Below are positions 47,811 through 59,451 of a stretch of 64,000 bases of DNA, piece by piece. The stretch is from Ahaetulla prasina. Its lineage: Eukaryota; Chordata; Lepidosauria; Squamata; Colubridae. The position numbers and the translations under genes were made by a program. The stretch is taken from positions 164,629,252 to 164,693,251 of the forward strand of contig NC_080540.1 of assembly GCF_028640845.1 (NCBI RefSeq), in the 5' to 3' direction. The notes under the pieces are model-generated. The model did no database searches, was not told the origin of the DNA, and worked only from the letters and a program-made list of their open reading frames with translations. Numbering within the stretch: the first letter of the stretch is position 1; each line of letters begins with the position of its first letter.

Positions 47811-48515
47811 CCGATATTCCTCAACTTAGCTCCATAATTGAGCCTAAAATTTCTATTGCTAAGCAGGACAGCTGCTAAGTGAGTTTTGCCCCATTTTATG
47901 ATCTTTCTTGACACAGTTGTTCAGCGAATCACTGCAGGTGTTAAATTAGTAACACAGTTGTTAAGTGGATCTGGCTTCCCCATTGACTTGGCTTGTCAGA
48001 AGGATGCATGATCACATGACCCCGAGACACTGCAACCCTTATAAATACATGCCAATCGCCAAGCGTCCAGATTTTGGTCATGGGACCCTGGGACTACTGC
48101 AATGGCCATAAGTGTGAAAAATGGGCACACGTCACCTTTTCAGTGCCATTGTTAACTCTGAATCGGGGTGAAATTCAGCAGGTTCTGACAGGTTCTGGAG
48201 AACCGGTAGCGGAAATTTTGAATAGTTTGGAGAACTGGCAAATACCAACTCTATCTGGCCCCAGGAGTGGGGTGGCAATGGAGAGTTTGCAATATCCTTC
48301 CCGCAGGAGTAGGGAGGGAATGGGGATTTTGCAGTATCCTTCACCTGGAGTGGGGTGGGAATGGAGCTTTTGCAGTATCCTTCCCCTGCCACACCCACCA
48401 AGCCACACCATGCCCACCAAGCCACGCCCACAGAACTGGTAATAGAAAAAAAATTGAATTCCACCACTGTTCTGAACAGTCACTTAGTGAACATTTGTAA
48501 ATAGAGGATTGACTG
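47811..48515 (+). mobile_element. Tigger-like MITE T1 split by an H1 hAT
   Basis: Starts after TA with CCGATATTCCTCAACTTAG and ends AGAGGATTGACTG before TA (48516-48517). T1 landmarks read on across 48164-48469. Confidence 0.85.
48164..48469 (-). mobile_element. hAT MITE H1 nested in T1
   Basis: CGGGGTGAAATTC to GAATTCCACCACTG. Flanks CTCTGAAT and TTCTGAAC match at 6 of 8. Three internal repeat units. Confidence 0.88.
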
Positions 48516-48517
48516 TA

Positions 48518-49148
48518 GCTAGTTCCTTAAAGGTTCTCAAGTCTTCTGAAATTGCCATTCCTGGAAGGAAGGGATAGAAAACAGGATTCTCCCCAAATGA
48601 AGAAAGCGCTAAATAAAAGTCTGAATGGATGTGAGACTTCAGCCAGGTTCCTAACTCAGTTCTTCTATTATCTCAACAAGTCAAGTTGCCCCCATTAGCC
48701 AGCCCCAAATACCTGCCTCTCCCACTAGGTTAGCGTGCTGAAGATGGGAAAGCAAAGTCCTGTTTTAACAATCAACTTTTATACATAATTCCTATCCTTT
48801 ACATACACGTGTGGACCTTTGAGTTAGATACACAGCACATCTCTCCCCACATGCTGGGTAACCAAACACTCTTCCTCCAATGCACACAGAGTCCCTGGTT
48901 TGAGGTGCTCACACCCTGCTCTGCTTGGCAGCATAAGCTATGCCAAGCTGGTGTTTCCCCTCACCCACCCACTCCTCCTTCCCATCCCTTATCCTCACTT
49001 CCCGCTCCACAACGGCTGTGCAATATTTTCATTTTGTACTGACACAGGCAAGGTTCCCGTGGATGAAAGGCATCTCATCCTCTCAGGGAAAGCAGAAGGA
49101 ATCCAACAAAGGAGAGGTGCCCAAAACCAACCAACCCGAAAGAAGAAA
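48518..49148. other. Unique stretch, no gene recognised
   Basis: Nothing supportable; the 146-aa frame at 48900-49340 is chance reading that runs into the Penelope-like tail. Confidence 0.35.
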
Positions 49149-49150
49149 AG

Positions 49151-49440
49151 ACTCCAGCACATCTCCACCAGTAATCAATATAGATTAACTCCAAGGTCAA
49201 CTTCAGACCAACAATCAAGTAAGCAATACCCCAATCAAGAAACTGCCAAAGAGCCATCAGTAAACAGCCCAACCAAAGAATCCCTAAGACCGCCCCCTCA
49301 ACCCTCACACAGATGGACAAGACGCCAGAATATAAACTGACATCCAACATCATTCCTTACCAGCACTGATGATGTTACCTAGTTGGGTAATGAAACATCT
49401 GCAAGAAAATAAGCAAGCTTAGAGGGCACTAATTACCCCT
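49151..49440 (+). mobile_element. Penelope-like element 3' tail with intact hammerhead-like core
   Basis: Reads LQHISTSNQYRLTPRSTSDQ, then KEPSVNSPTKESLRPPP to a stop after RQNIN. A 3' UTR follows with the ribozyme-like core at 49363-49402. Ends near AGAGGGCACTAATTACCCC. Same segment as 42893-43180; both begin at ACTCCAGCACATC, so truncation at the same point suggests a fixed short derivative or a favoured stop. Confidence 0.7.
49363..49402 (+). ncRNA. Hammerhead ribozyme-like motif
   Basis: CTGATGA (49366-49372), stem II TTACC/GGTAA (49375-49379 with 49386-49390), GAAAC (49392-49396), then ATC (an NUH triplet) and a short stem I GCA/TGC. The intact core fits a minimal type I hammerhead, as described in Penelope-like elements. 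Confidence 0.7.
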
Positions 49441-49501
49441 CAAAACAAAAGAAATCCAATATACTGACAACACACAGCTTAATTTAAACTACAGCCCAGG
49501 C

Positions 49502-49796
49502 CAGTGGTGGGTTTCAAAAATTTTTACTACCAGTTCTGTGGGTGTGGCTTGGTGGATGTGGCATGGCTTGGTGGGCATGGCAGGGGAAAGATACTGTAAA
49601 ATCTCCATTCTCTCCCCAATCCAGGGGAAGGTTACTGCAAAATCCCCATTTCCTCCTGATCAGCTGGGACTAGGGAGGCAGAGAATAGATGAGGGTGGGG
49701 CCAGTCAGAATTTTTACTACCGGTTCTTTGAACTATTCAAAATTTCCATTACCAGTTCTCCAGAATTGGTCAGAACCTGCTGAAACCCCACCTCTG
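49502..49796 (+). mobile_element. hAT MITE H1
   Basis: CAGTGGTGGGTTTC to AACCCCACCTCTG. Flanks GCCCAGGC and GCCTAGGC match at 7 of 8. Confidence 0.92.
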
Positions 49797-49804
49797 GCCT
49801 AGGC

Positions 49805-50235
49805 TGAGGGTTTGTCTCTAGCGCCTGAACTCAGAGCTCCAAGTGGTATGAAATCAATGAGAAAGCATCTCTGAGAACATACAAAGTCCTTTTCTTTCAT
49901 TAACAAAGGACCCTAGCACACATCTCCACACATCTGATTGTGGTTCAAGGCTGCTAAGAAATATAAGTTAGGCACCTTCACAATAAAACACTCTGGGGCA
50001 GAAGCCATGCTTTTAATAAAGGATAATGTAATTTCACCTAGGCCTTTCTTTGTCCTATTCTTACTGTGTAGATTCTTTTCTTAGAAAAAAAACACACCCC
50101 TATTTTTCCTCTCTATAAAGGATGGAAAACAAGCGTTCACCTTACCCAGTACTTATCCTGTATTAAAGATAATATAATTAAAAAAAATAATTTGAAATGT
50201 GTAGACTGCAGCATCACTCCTACTAAATGGCAAGT
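49805..50235. other. Unique stretch, no gene recognised
   Basis: Nothing supportable. Confidence 0.35.
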
Positions 50236-50243
50236 GTATATAG

Positions 50244-50670
50244 CAGTGATGGCTAACCTTTTTGTTGTCATGTGCCAAAAGTGGGAGGAGCAGAGGTGGG
50301 GTCGCGCACACACATGCCCACACCCAAAATTCAATGTGCCATGCCCCTGCATGCAACTCCCACCCCCGTGCTCCCCCGCTTTTGGCACATGATGGCATGG
50401 TGGGCCCGGTAGGCCCATTTTTTGCCCTCCCCAGGCTTCAGAGACTTTTTTGGAACCTGGGGAGGGTGAAACGGCCTTTCCCCCAACCCCGAGGCCCTCC
50501 AGAGGCCAGAAACACCCCATTTTCTGACTTCTGGTGGGCCCAGAAGGCCTGAAAATCAGGTGGCCAGCATGCGCATACACGCTGGAGCTGACCTAGCGCA
50601 ATGCTCGCATGCCCACAGATATGGCTCGCATGCCACCAGGGGCACGCATACCACAGGTTCGCCATCATGG
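50244..50670. mobile_element. hAT MITE, Charlie-like (CAGTGATGGCTAACC), perfect TSD
   Basis: CAGTGATGGCTAACC at the start and GGTTCGCCATCATGG at the end. Exact GTATATAG on both sides (50236-50243, 50671-50678). The GC-rich interior has long but meaningless frames. Confidence 0.93.
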
Positions 50671-50745
50671 GTATATAGGGTTGTAGAAAAAACCTAGTTC
50701 CACCAGAAGAGAGGGAAAAAGATCAAGGAAATGTAGAAGGAAGAG

Positions 50746-50955
50746 CAGAGGTGGTATTCAGCCGGTTCGGACTGGTTCGAGCGAACCGGTAGTGGTGACC
50801 TGGACATAATCCCGTCCTATATCGCGGTGTTTTTGACATTGCACGCATGCATCCATAAGTGAATTGCCATGTTGTTTGACATCACACATATGAGTGCGCG
50901 CTCACATTTCTGGTGCTGGCGAACCAGTTGCTACAGTATGTGAAGCCCACCTCTG
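50746..50955. mobile_element. H2-like hAT MITE, perfect TSD
   Basis: CAGAGGTGGTATTCAG to GTGAAGCCCACCTCTG. Exact AGGAAGAG on both sides (50738-50745, 50956-50963). Alternating ATGCATGC/GTGCGCGC sequence inside. Confidence 0.93.
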
Positions 50956-51146
50956 AGGAAGAGAATTTGCTTTTTTAGGAAAATCAAATTGCTTTTTATG
51001 AAAATGAGCAGCCAGAACTAGAACCAGTTCATTTAAAAAAAAAACACCCACAAAACTTTAATTTCCTTCTAGAAGTTTTCCTTCCATTTGTTTCTAAGTG
51101 TACAGGTCCAGAATGCTCCAACTGTGTTTAATCCCAACCAGGGAAT

Positions 51147-51768
51147 TGTTGTGGTCTGCCGGCAGCCTGTGGAGCTGGCAGTGAAGTCGGATAGCGATGA
51201 GGCTGAGGAAGAATATGGGCCAGTCCTGGAGGCTGGGGAAGGCCCGGATGAGGACTCTGCATTAGAGGCAGAGATGGGGCCAGGGCCATCGGGGAGTGAG
51301 GTACGGACTCCAGAGCCTCCAGAGGCTGACAGTAGTGAGGCAGAGGAACAGGAGGAGCCTGTTCCTAATGCACACATGAGAAGAGCTGCCAGAAGGCAAG
51401 AGCAGCTAAAGCAAAGAGGACGACTCAGGAGTAGGGCCAAGAGATGATTGGCCCCTCCCATAAGCCTTAAAAGACTAGTAATGGTGTTTGGGCTCTTTGT
51501 CGGAAAACAACATTGGTAGCCTTGCTCCTTGTCTTGCTGCATTTATTTCTTGTCAGCATCTTCTGCTTTTGAACTTTTGCCAAGAAAAGCCTTTGGCAGT
51601 TTGCCTAATTAGACCAAGGTTGGTGATAAGACTCGTGTTATGAAGAATTTGTTTTGATTTAGTTTGGACGACGCTGAGAATGAGTTAATTCTCAGCTGTT
51701 CTAATACAGTCTGTTTGTTTTTGAACTGATTGTGTCTACTACTACCTACTTGGGCCTGGGTCACAACA
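51147..51768 (+). mobile_element. Solo LTR, 622 bp, perfect 5-bp TSD
   Basis: Starts TGTTGTGGTCTGCC and ends GGGTCACAACA (TGTTGTG/CACAACA ends), flanked by exact GGAAT (51142-51146, 51769-51773). It has LTR promoter-like marks: inverted CCAAT (GATTGGC, about 51446) and TATA-like TTAAAAGA (about 51466). TG...CA ends with a 5-bp duplication fit a Ty3/gypsy or ERV LTR left by recombination between two LTRs. A 119-aa acidic frame (51088-51447) starts outside it and ends within, so it is not a natural gene unit. Confidence 0.88.
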
Positions 51769-51773
51769 GGAAT

Positions 51774-52518
51774 CACAGCACCATCCTTGATTTTGCACAG
51801 AGCTACCAGAATACACATCTGGAAGAAGGAGTTGGAGGACAACAGCCCTCAAGGCCTAACCATCTCCTTGGGTTCTGCACCTTGCCATTCCTTTTTCAGC
51901 TGCTCCCTCTTTTTATAAAGGACAAATTGATGTGGAATCTGTGCAGCTTCTTCTCCATTCCCTCCCTTCACCCTTCTCTCTCTCTGGCCACTTCTCCTCC
52001 TTTCGAGCAAAAGGTTAAGGGCAAGCAACAGCGAGATACAAAGGGAGCCCAGACTGAACTCACCAGGACAAACGCTGAACACCATGGACTGCTTTTCCAC
52101 CAGGAAAACGCCGGAGGGAAAATGCTGCTTGAACAAAAAGGGCATTCAGTATTTACATCATCAGCCTGGCAGCAGGACGCCTGACAGGCATCTGATCCCT
52201 ATCCCAAATTCTCTTGACCTACAGAATGTGATCGAAGGAATCTCAGAGCTCAGGTATTAGGGCCCCAAGAACCATCATGGTGGGTTATGAAGGCTTGATC
52301 TCTCTCTTTCTCGTCGAGGGACTTTTCCACCACACATAGGTCCCATCTCTCAAGCTTTTCTTTTGCTTTTTTAAAAACCTCTGATTCATGGATGGTAGAA
52401 CTAATTCACATTGGCAAAACATGAGCATCTCTCTGCCCTCTCTGAACTGTCTGGTAGCTAATAAATGGACAGGAACATGAGAAAAATCAATTCAAGAAAG
52501 AGTAAAAAAATATTGAAT
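51774..52518. other. Unique stretch, no gene recognised
   Basis: The 150-aa frame at 51732-52184 starts inside the LTR and shows no domain. Confidence 0.35.
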
Positions 52519-52526
52519 ATATATTT

Positions 52527-52898
52527 CAGAGGTGGGTTTCAGCAGGTTCTGACCAGTTCTGGAGAACCAGTAGCAGAAATTTTGAGTAGTTCTGGAGAAC
52601 CGGTAGTAAAAATTCGGACTGGCCTCGCCCCCATCTATTCTCTGCCTCCCAAGTCCCAGCTGATTGGGAGGAAATGGGGATTTTGCAGGATCCTTCCCTT
52701 GGAATAGGGAGGGAATGGAGATTTTACAGTATCCTTGCCCTGGAGTGGGGAGGGAATGAAGATTTTACAGTATCCTTGCCCTGGAGTGGGGAGGGAATGG
52801 AGATTTTACAGTATCCTTCCTCGGCCATGCCCGCAATGCCACGCCCACCAAGCCACACCCACAGAACTGGTAGTAAAAAAATTTGAAACCCACCACTG
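52527..52898 (-). mobile_element. hAT MITE H1, expanded internal repeats
   Basis: CAGAGGTGGGTTTC to GAAACCCACCACTG. Flanks ATATATTT and ATATACTT match at 7 of 8. Three to four GGAATGGAGATTTTACAGTA units. Confidence 0.92.
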
Positions 52899-53079
52899 AT
52901 ATACTTATATTCAAAGACATTTCACAGCCAAAAAAAAAAACACCCACCTGCAGTTTATCACACACTAAGATATATGCCTTCTCTTATTTTAAGAGGGATG
53001 TCCTGATGTGGGGGACCACGATCAATATTGTCTCTGGCCAGTTTGGCCATATTGCTGCCAAAAACTAGAGTATCTAGGG

Positions 53080-53198
53080 CAGTGTTTCCCAACCTTAGCA
53101 ACTGTAAGATGTCTGGACTTCAGTTCCCAGAATTCCCCAGCTAGCATTCTGAGAGATGAAGTCCAGACATCTTACAGTTGCTAAGGTTGGGAAATATG
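53080..53198. mobile_element. Foldback hAT MITE (variant)
   Basis: Palindrome from CAGTGTTTCCCAACCTTAGC to GCTAAGGTTGGGAAATATG, arms sharing GATGTCTGGACTTC. Flanks ATCTAGGG and ATCTACAA share only ATCTA. Confidence 0.75.
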
Positions 53199-53592
53199 AT
53201 CTACAATAAACATAACTTCAGATGATGGCCTTGATAAACTGTGCATGTCCTTTGACTCTCCCTGATGCACTGTTAAGACATCATCATCATCATCATCATT
53301 TTATTATTATTTAAACTATGCTAGCTGATTCTCAATAACTTTGAGCAGCTCAAAACAACCTATAAAGAAATCAAAATAAAATCAAATACAGCAAGTTCAA
53401 GATAAAAGATGGCAGGCGTGAAAGATCAGATGGAAGGAAATGATGGATCTCATTCTCACTCAAAAAAAAGGGCCAGGTTTTCACAACCTCTCCTAAACCA
53501 CAACAGAGTGAGGACAGGGAGAATCCAGATCTCAAGGAAAACCTTGTTTCAGAGGGTAGGTGCTGTACAGAGAAAGTGAACTTTTGGGGCCC

Positions 53593-53925
53593 TAATAGAT
53601 GGAGCCTGGTGAGGGTAAAAACAGCCCATTTCCTGGGCATTTCCTGACTTCCGGTGGGACTGGAAGGCCGTTTTTCGTTCTCTGCAGGCTCCAGCGGCTT
53701 TCTAGGAGCCTGGGGAGGCGAAATGGCTTTCCCCACCTCCCACGGAGGCCCTCCGGAGGCCGGAAACAGCCCATTTGCCAACTTCCGGTGGGCGCAGAAG
53801 GCCTGAAAATCAGCTGGCTGGCGCGCACATGTGCACTGGAGCTGAGCTAGGGCAATGCTCGTGTGCCCACAGATATGGCTCTACATGCCAGCTGTGGCAC
53901 GCATGCCATAGGTTCACCATCATGG
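53593..53925. mobile_element. Charlie-like hAT MITE, 5'-truncated
   Basis: Matches the right part of 50244-50670 (GGAAACAGCCCATTT, GGCCTGAAAATCAGCTGG, CCCACAGATATGGCTC) and ends GGTTCACCATCATGG. The left TIR is missing. Confidence 0.7.
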
Positions 53926-54137
53926 CCCTATACCATTTCAGACAATTGACTGTCCAGTCTCTTCTTTAAAATGTCCAGTGATGAAGCACCTACAACTTCT
54001 GAAGGCAGTGTGTTCCACTGGTTAATTGTCCTCACTGTTAGGAAGTTTTTCCTTCATTCCAGTTTGGTTCTCTCCTTGATTAGTTTCCATCCATTTCTTC
54101 TTATCCTAATTTCTGGTGCTTTGGAAAATAGATGTTG
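53926..54137 (-). pseudogene. CR1 LINE 3' region (inverted)
   Basis: CCCTATACCATTTCAGACAA and TGTTAGGAAGTTTTTCCTTC plus GATTAGTTTCCATCC are the reverse complement of the CR1 C-terminal codons and stop region. It abuts the hAT at 53925. The piece just after (54140-54260, GTAGGGCTTTATAGGTAAC) may be another non-LTR fragment. Confidence 0.75.
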
Positions 54138-55610
54138 TTAAAGGACACAGGTAGTCCCTCAAAAAACAGGGCCCATGGTATGTAGGGCTTTATAGGTAAC
54201 AAGCAGCACTTTAATTTCATCCAGAAACAAACTGGCCACCTGTGCAGCTCATGAAGGAGTAATTACAAGGGCATACAGAGACATGCTCATTATTTCTTGC
54301 CCCCGTTATATTCTGGACTAATTAAAATTTCTGACTGGTCATCAAAAGCAGCCCCATGCAGTGAGTGCTGCAGTTAGCAAGCTGCTAGGTCACTAGGGCA
54401 ATTGTGTCTGAAGGGCCCCCCAATCTTTCTCTAAAATGCATTAAACCAAGCGTGCTTGGCTGCAATCCATGTAATTCCCAGCCAGTTCCTGCCAATGGCC
54501 CTACTGGCTGAAATTCCAAGAGTCATATTCCAAACACATCTGGAAGGCACCAAATTGAGAAAAGCTGCAGCCAATCAGTCTCCTGGAAGGAGGGAGGGAG
54601 GGAGGGAGGGTGATTTTGTTAATGAGCCATTTATTCTAGTTTTCAGAAAAACACGATGGAAAGAATTCAATGGGCCACAAAAATGGCTGACAAGCTAAAG
54701 AAAATAAATGGTAAGAGATGCCAGGCTGTTCAATAGGCCAAAGAGGAGATTCTATGTCTGCTATTCTGCCACATGAAAATTCAGGCAACCTGAATGTCAT
54801 CTGAAAAGCAACAGGCTATATTATTTGGGTTAAGATCCAATAGATTAAAAAGTGGAGAAAAAGGTGGGCCTACAATGGATTACATCGGTGAGAGGAGAAC
54901 TTTTTCTACTTTCTCTTGCTTTTCTTCCCTCTGCAGCCCATAATTAATGGGAAATGTGCCCTCAGACTTTAAATCCTCCCCTTGACTGCAATTGCTGTGA
55001 GGTTTTCTTCACTAACACGGAAGGGCTCTCTACCAATCCTCAAGCCAGCAGAATGCATACTAGCATAAAATTTGCTGCCCAAGTAGCAATCCCTATCCTG
55101 GCTCAACAAAGAGACTGTAAAAGGATGTGAAAAGGGTGGATTAAGAACAGGGACTGGTAGAATTCCCTTGCCTTTGTCTCCCCCTTCCTCTCACCCCCAC
55201 GTTACCATGGAAGGAAAATATCGGTCAGTGAATACTGGTAGGATCGAAGAGGAAGCAATCTTTGGCAGTTAGCAAGATCAGTAGATTTAGCATTCTTTCA
55301 AAATTCATCTGGCTTTGCAGAAGTGCTTTGTATAGGCACATTCAAAGGGAATCTGTAAACTGATACAGATAGTAGCTGGACTCCTTTGGGATACAGGTTT
55401 AGTGCTATTCCCAAATAAACTCAATCCGTGTTCAAAAGGAGCGAAGAGGGCTATTCCAAGGCAGTCTTGAATCTGGGTTCAATCAGCGAAAACTTCTAGC
55501 TGGATGTTCAAAAGCAACATGAACATCTGGCAGAGATGAGCCATCTGTCGACTCTACTTCATCATTCAATCCAATCATGCCAGTCAGCTGCTATTAAGGC
55601 TCATTTGGGC
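54138..55610. other. Mostly unique stretch
   Basis: Apart from the possible LINE piece at 54140-54260 and (GGGA)n at 54590-54610, nothing is recognised. Confidence 0.35.
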
Positions 55611-55618
55611 CTCAAAGC

Positions 55619-55990
55619 CAGTGGTGGGATTCAAATAATTTAACAACTGGTTTTCTGCCCTAATGACCAGCTGGGTAGGTGTGGCTCACTGGTCATGTGA
55701 TCGTGTGGGCATAGCCAACTCAACGTCACTCTGGTCAATGGGCGTTTCGTCTTAGCTGTTACAATGTAATAACGGTTAAGCAGAGAGGCAGTTTCTGTAA
55801 GCAGGGCAATTAAGATTAGGCTAGAAACAACAATAGAATGTTTCCTTCCTGCCTTCCTTACAGGATTAGCCCTGTAAAGTGGGAAAAAAAACAAAATAAA
55901 ATTTCTTCCAACAACCGGTTCTCCGAACTGCTTAAAAAGCTAACAACCGGTTCTCTCGAATAGGTGCAAACTGGCTGAATCCCACCACTG
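55619..55990. mobile_element. hAT MITE, family H4, perfect TSD
   Basis: CAGTGGTGGGATTC to GAATCCCACCACTG. Exact CTCAAAGC on both sides (55611-55618, 55991-55998). Internal CTGGTCATGTGATCGTG and AACAACCGGTTCTC motifs separate it from H1. Confidence 0.94.
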
Positions 55991-56064
55991 CTCAAAGCCT
56001 ACTGTGAGGATGGCTTTGGCTAATTATTCTCTTCAGCCCAACCTACCCCACAGAGCTGTTGAGG

Positions 56065-56358
56065 CAGGGGTGAAATCCAGCAGATTTTGACAGGTTCTGG
56101 AGAACCGGTAGTGGACATTCTGAGCAGTTCTGAGAACTGGTAGCAGAAATTTTGAGTAGTTCGGAGAACCAGCAAATACCAACTCTGGCTGGCCCCAGAG
56201 TGGGGTGGGAATGGAGATTTTGCAGTATCCTTCTCCTGGAGTGGGGTGGGAATGGAGATTTTGCAGTATCCTTCCCCTGCCATGCCTACCAAGCCACATC
56301 ATGCCCACCAAGCCATGCCCACAGAACCGGTAGTGAAAAAATTTGGATTTCACCACTG
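56065..56358 (-). mobile_element. hAT MITE H1
   Basis: CAGGGGTGAAATCC to GGATTTCACCACTG. Flanks TGTTGAGG and TGTTGAGA match at 7 of 8. Two internal repeat units. Confidence 0.92.
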
Positions 56359-56366
56359 TGTTGAGA

Positions 56367-57621
56367 AAATTAAGAGGGATATGGATGCAACTTCAGGCTC
56401 CCAAATGAAAGACATGATAGAAATCTAAGAAATAAACAAATAAATTGACCCAGAAGGAGCTGGACTGAGCCCAATCTCAGGAGTCACCCAAATGTAACTA
56501 TCTCGGCAAAATTGTGTCAAGGTAAGAATCACTGAAGGCTGTCACTGGCAGGGCATATTTGTGCCACTGTTCTGGGCAAGTAAGGAATGGCTGAAGGAGA
56601 AGGTTTAACTACCATTTGCCCACAAATAGGACAATTACAGAACATAAGACGGCCAGAATAAGGAGATGCCAGGAACTGAACATCCAGACAGATTTTCTCC
56701 TGTCCAAGCACTTTAGTGAGAATAGCTGCATGCCCACACATATCACACCCTGGATTCTGTCATCACTCTGCGTGCGTAGATTTTCTGTCAAAGAGCCAGG
56801 GTCTAGCACACCTGGCTGCTACCCTTTGCAGCTGCAAGATCCAGCCTGAAGACTCCCTGCTTGATCTCCTGGAAATGGCAAGAAGCATCCCTGGTTATCT
56901 TTTGACACTCTGCTTTACAGATTCAATTTCAAAAAGGCTAGAAAACAAAAATCATCACAGACACGTTCTCATGTAGAAGTGTGTAAGTAATAATTTACTA
57001 CCTTACTCACAATATTCTTATTCTTCTAGAAGTGCAGACTCAGGAAGGTGACGCATGCCAAGCGCCCCCAAGTTTAACATGTTCTGCTTCCTCTGCTGGA
57101 ATCTGTTCACTTACATTATTCTCTCTACCTCTTCCACTGGAACCCTTTCATTTCCAAATTCTTTCATGGGAAGCTGCTACTCTGAGGATGTTTTCAGATA
57201 AGCTGCTGATCAAGCAATCAAGTGGTTCCCTTCCTAGAATTTTATGGGGAATTCAGACAATGATGCTCCCAGAAAAAGGCTCTTATTGCTACCAAACAAA
57301 AAACACTATGTCTCCTTTTCTCCTTTGTGGTAATGGATTTTCAGTAGAAAGTGTACCATATAAGAGGTTTTCTTCTGTTAGAGCCCCTTATATTGATGTA
57401 AGAACTAGTGGGATGGGTGATGAAAAGATAAATAAAATGTGCATTATTGCTCTTCAAGGAACATGGCTTACAAACACTTTTCAATGCGAACTCACAGGAT
57501 CAGGAATGAGGAGATAATGTAATATGTCAGGGAAAACTGTAAACATTTCTCCCTGGAACATTGATTATTTACCTAATTTTTATAGCCATCTAACAAGCAA
57601 ATGACTCTGGGAGGCATACAT
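56367..57621. other. Unique stretch with one longer open frame
   Basis: The plus frame 57032-57517 (161 aa) is not repeat-derived or low-complexity, but I recognise no domain and no splice or promoter context. Treated as unsupported. Confidence 0.35.
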
Positions 57622-57840
57622 CTGGGGTAAAATGCTCCCGGTTCTAACCGGATCACGTGATCCGGTAGCGATCATGGCTAGTGGTTCAGCGATCTGGTAG
57701 CGATCATCAAACCACCAGTGACACTCACCACTGATCATTACTTCCTGGTTTTAACCAAAAAGTTTTGTGCATGCGCAAGTCTGCGTGCGTGGTGTGTGGA
57801 GTTCCGAGCCGGTAAGGAAGGTAAGTAGATTTCACTCCTG
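57622..57840. mobile_element. Possible hAT-like MITE
   Basis: CTGGGGTAAAATGCTCCCGG at one end and GATTTCACTCCTG at the other are loosely inverted. The interior has the CATGCGCAAGTC and ACCGGATCACGTG motifs. Target duplication is not convincing. Confidence 0.45.
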
Positions 57841-58587
57841 CACACAACGAAACTAAAACAATGTACTGCTGTACATTACATTGATGCCTTACAATAATTT
57901 AAACATCTATTACTTTGTTCCACTGTCGGTCTAGGTTGAAACGTATTTAAAAGCGATTAAAGGATCAGCCTTGCCTTGCCCAAAATGTTGATAAATGATA
58001 GCCGGAAAGGGCGGGGTTTGTATGTGTACAGAATTCCCTTCCTAAAATACTGGGCACCTTTTATCTAACTGCAGACATGACCCCTGGCTTTGAATCCGTT
58101 TGATTGAAAATTTGGAAATGAGCTTTGAATCTGCTCTAAAGCCAGACAACAGTCAATTCATTGAAACTAACAACCAAGTACAGGATTTTGGAATGATTTC
58201 ATAGTTAAAAATAAAAAATGAAAACCCATCAAGTGAAACACTCCATTGAAAAAGATGAGGTTCTGGCGGATTTGTTTGTCGCCTGCGCAGAGAAAAAGGG
58301 CCCAAGCTATTCAGGCATTAAGAAGAGATTGGACAGAACTTGTAGATCAGCCTATGGACTGGATTAAGCCAAGAGGAACACGTTCTTTAATCAGTCCTTT
58401 AATGAGTGGTACAGATAATTTAACGAGTGGTGTTAGTTCTTGACATACAATCGCAACGAAGCTTGCCTGTCATGGTCATATTTCACAATAGCTAAAAAGG
58501 GGACTCATCAGGGTTGTGAAGCAAAGCCATGGTTTGATATGAGCATGGTTTTCCGAGAAGTGCCAGTCTTCAGCAAAACCTTGTAAA
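57841..58587. other. Unique stretch, no gene recognised
   Basis: Nothing supportable. Confidence 0.35.
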
Positions 58588-58868
58588 CAGTGGTGGCATT
58601 CAAAAATTTTTTATTACCAGTTCTGTGGGCGTGGCATGGCTGGGTGGGCGTGGCAGGGGAAGGAAACTGTAAAATCTCCATTCCCTCCCCACTCCAGGAG
58701 AAGGTTACTGCAAAATCCCCATTTCCTCCCGATCAGCTGGGATTCGGGAGGCAGAGAATAGATGGGGTGGGGCCAGTCAGAAGTAATATTGACCGGTTCT
58801 CCGAACTACTCAAAATTTCTGCTACCGGTTCTCCAGAACTGGTCAGAACTTGCTGAATACCACCTCTG
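58588..58868 (+). mobile_element. hAT MITE H1
   Basis: CAGTGGTGGCATTC to GAATACCACCTCTG. Flanks CTTGTAAA and ATTGTAAA match at 7 of 8. It lies at the edge of a T1 MITE. Confidence 0.92.
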
Positions 58869-58876
58869 ATTGTAAA

Positions 58877-59060
58877 ACGTGACAAGAAACTGCAAATGGC
58901 CATAAATCTGGCCAAGTTGCCAAGTGCCTGAAGCTCAGTCATGTCACCGTGGAGGGGCCCCGACTGTCACAACTTTGAATGTGAGTCATAAGCCCCTTTT
59001 TCAGGTCGGTCATAACTTCGAATGGTTGCAAGTGACTGGTCATAAAACAAGGACTAGTTG
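58877..59060 (+). mobile_element. Tigger-like MITE T1, 3' part
   Basis: CCAAGTTGCCAAGTGCCTG, CAGTCATGTCACCGTGG and ACAAGGACTAGTTG before TA are decayed T1 landmarks. Confidence 0.65.
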
Positions 59061-59451
59061 TAAAGATGTATCTTTAATGTCACTGTCTTAAAGTTAGAGA
59101 AGGCAGGACTGAATCAATGAGTGCCCACTCTGTATCCCTCACTTCCATCAGTTCTTTTCCTCAAACATCAGGACTAATATTTTTCTTTAAAAAAAAGAAA
59201 GAAAGAAAAAGAACCTGAAATGAAATCTAAGTTTCTCAAGAAGAAATCTGAAGTTTCCAAACGAAAGACGTTTTTTCTACTGCTATGGAATCATGACTTG
59301 CAAAGAATGATGGCATAAATACAATCTTTCTCTTATGCATCAAACATCTCCTTGTATTTGCTAGCAAGGATTTCTTGTTTTACCAATTTTTTGTTCCTAT
59401 GTCTACTTCCTCAAAAACATTTGATGGCAGTGGGACAATAGACAATAGAGA

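Noticed and set aside
51088..51447. 119-aa acidic protein gene
   Set aside because: It starts outside and ends inside a solo LTR defined by an exact TSD, so it is not a natural gene.
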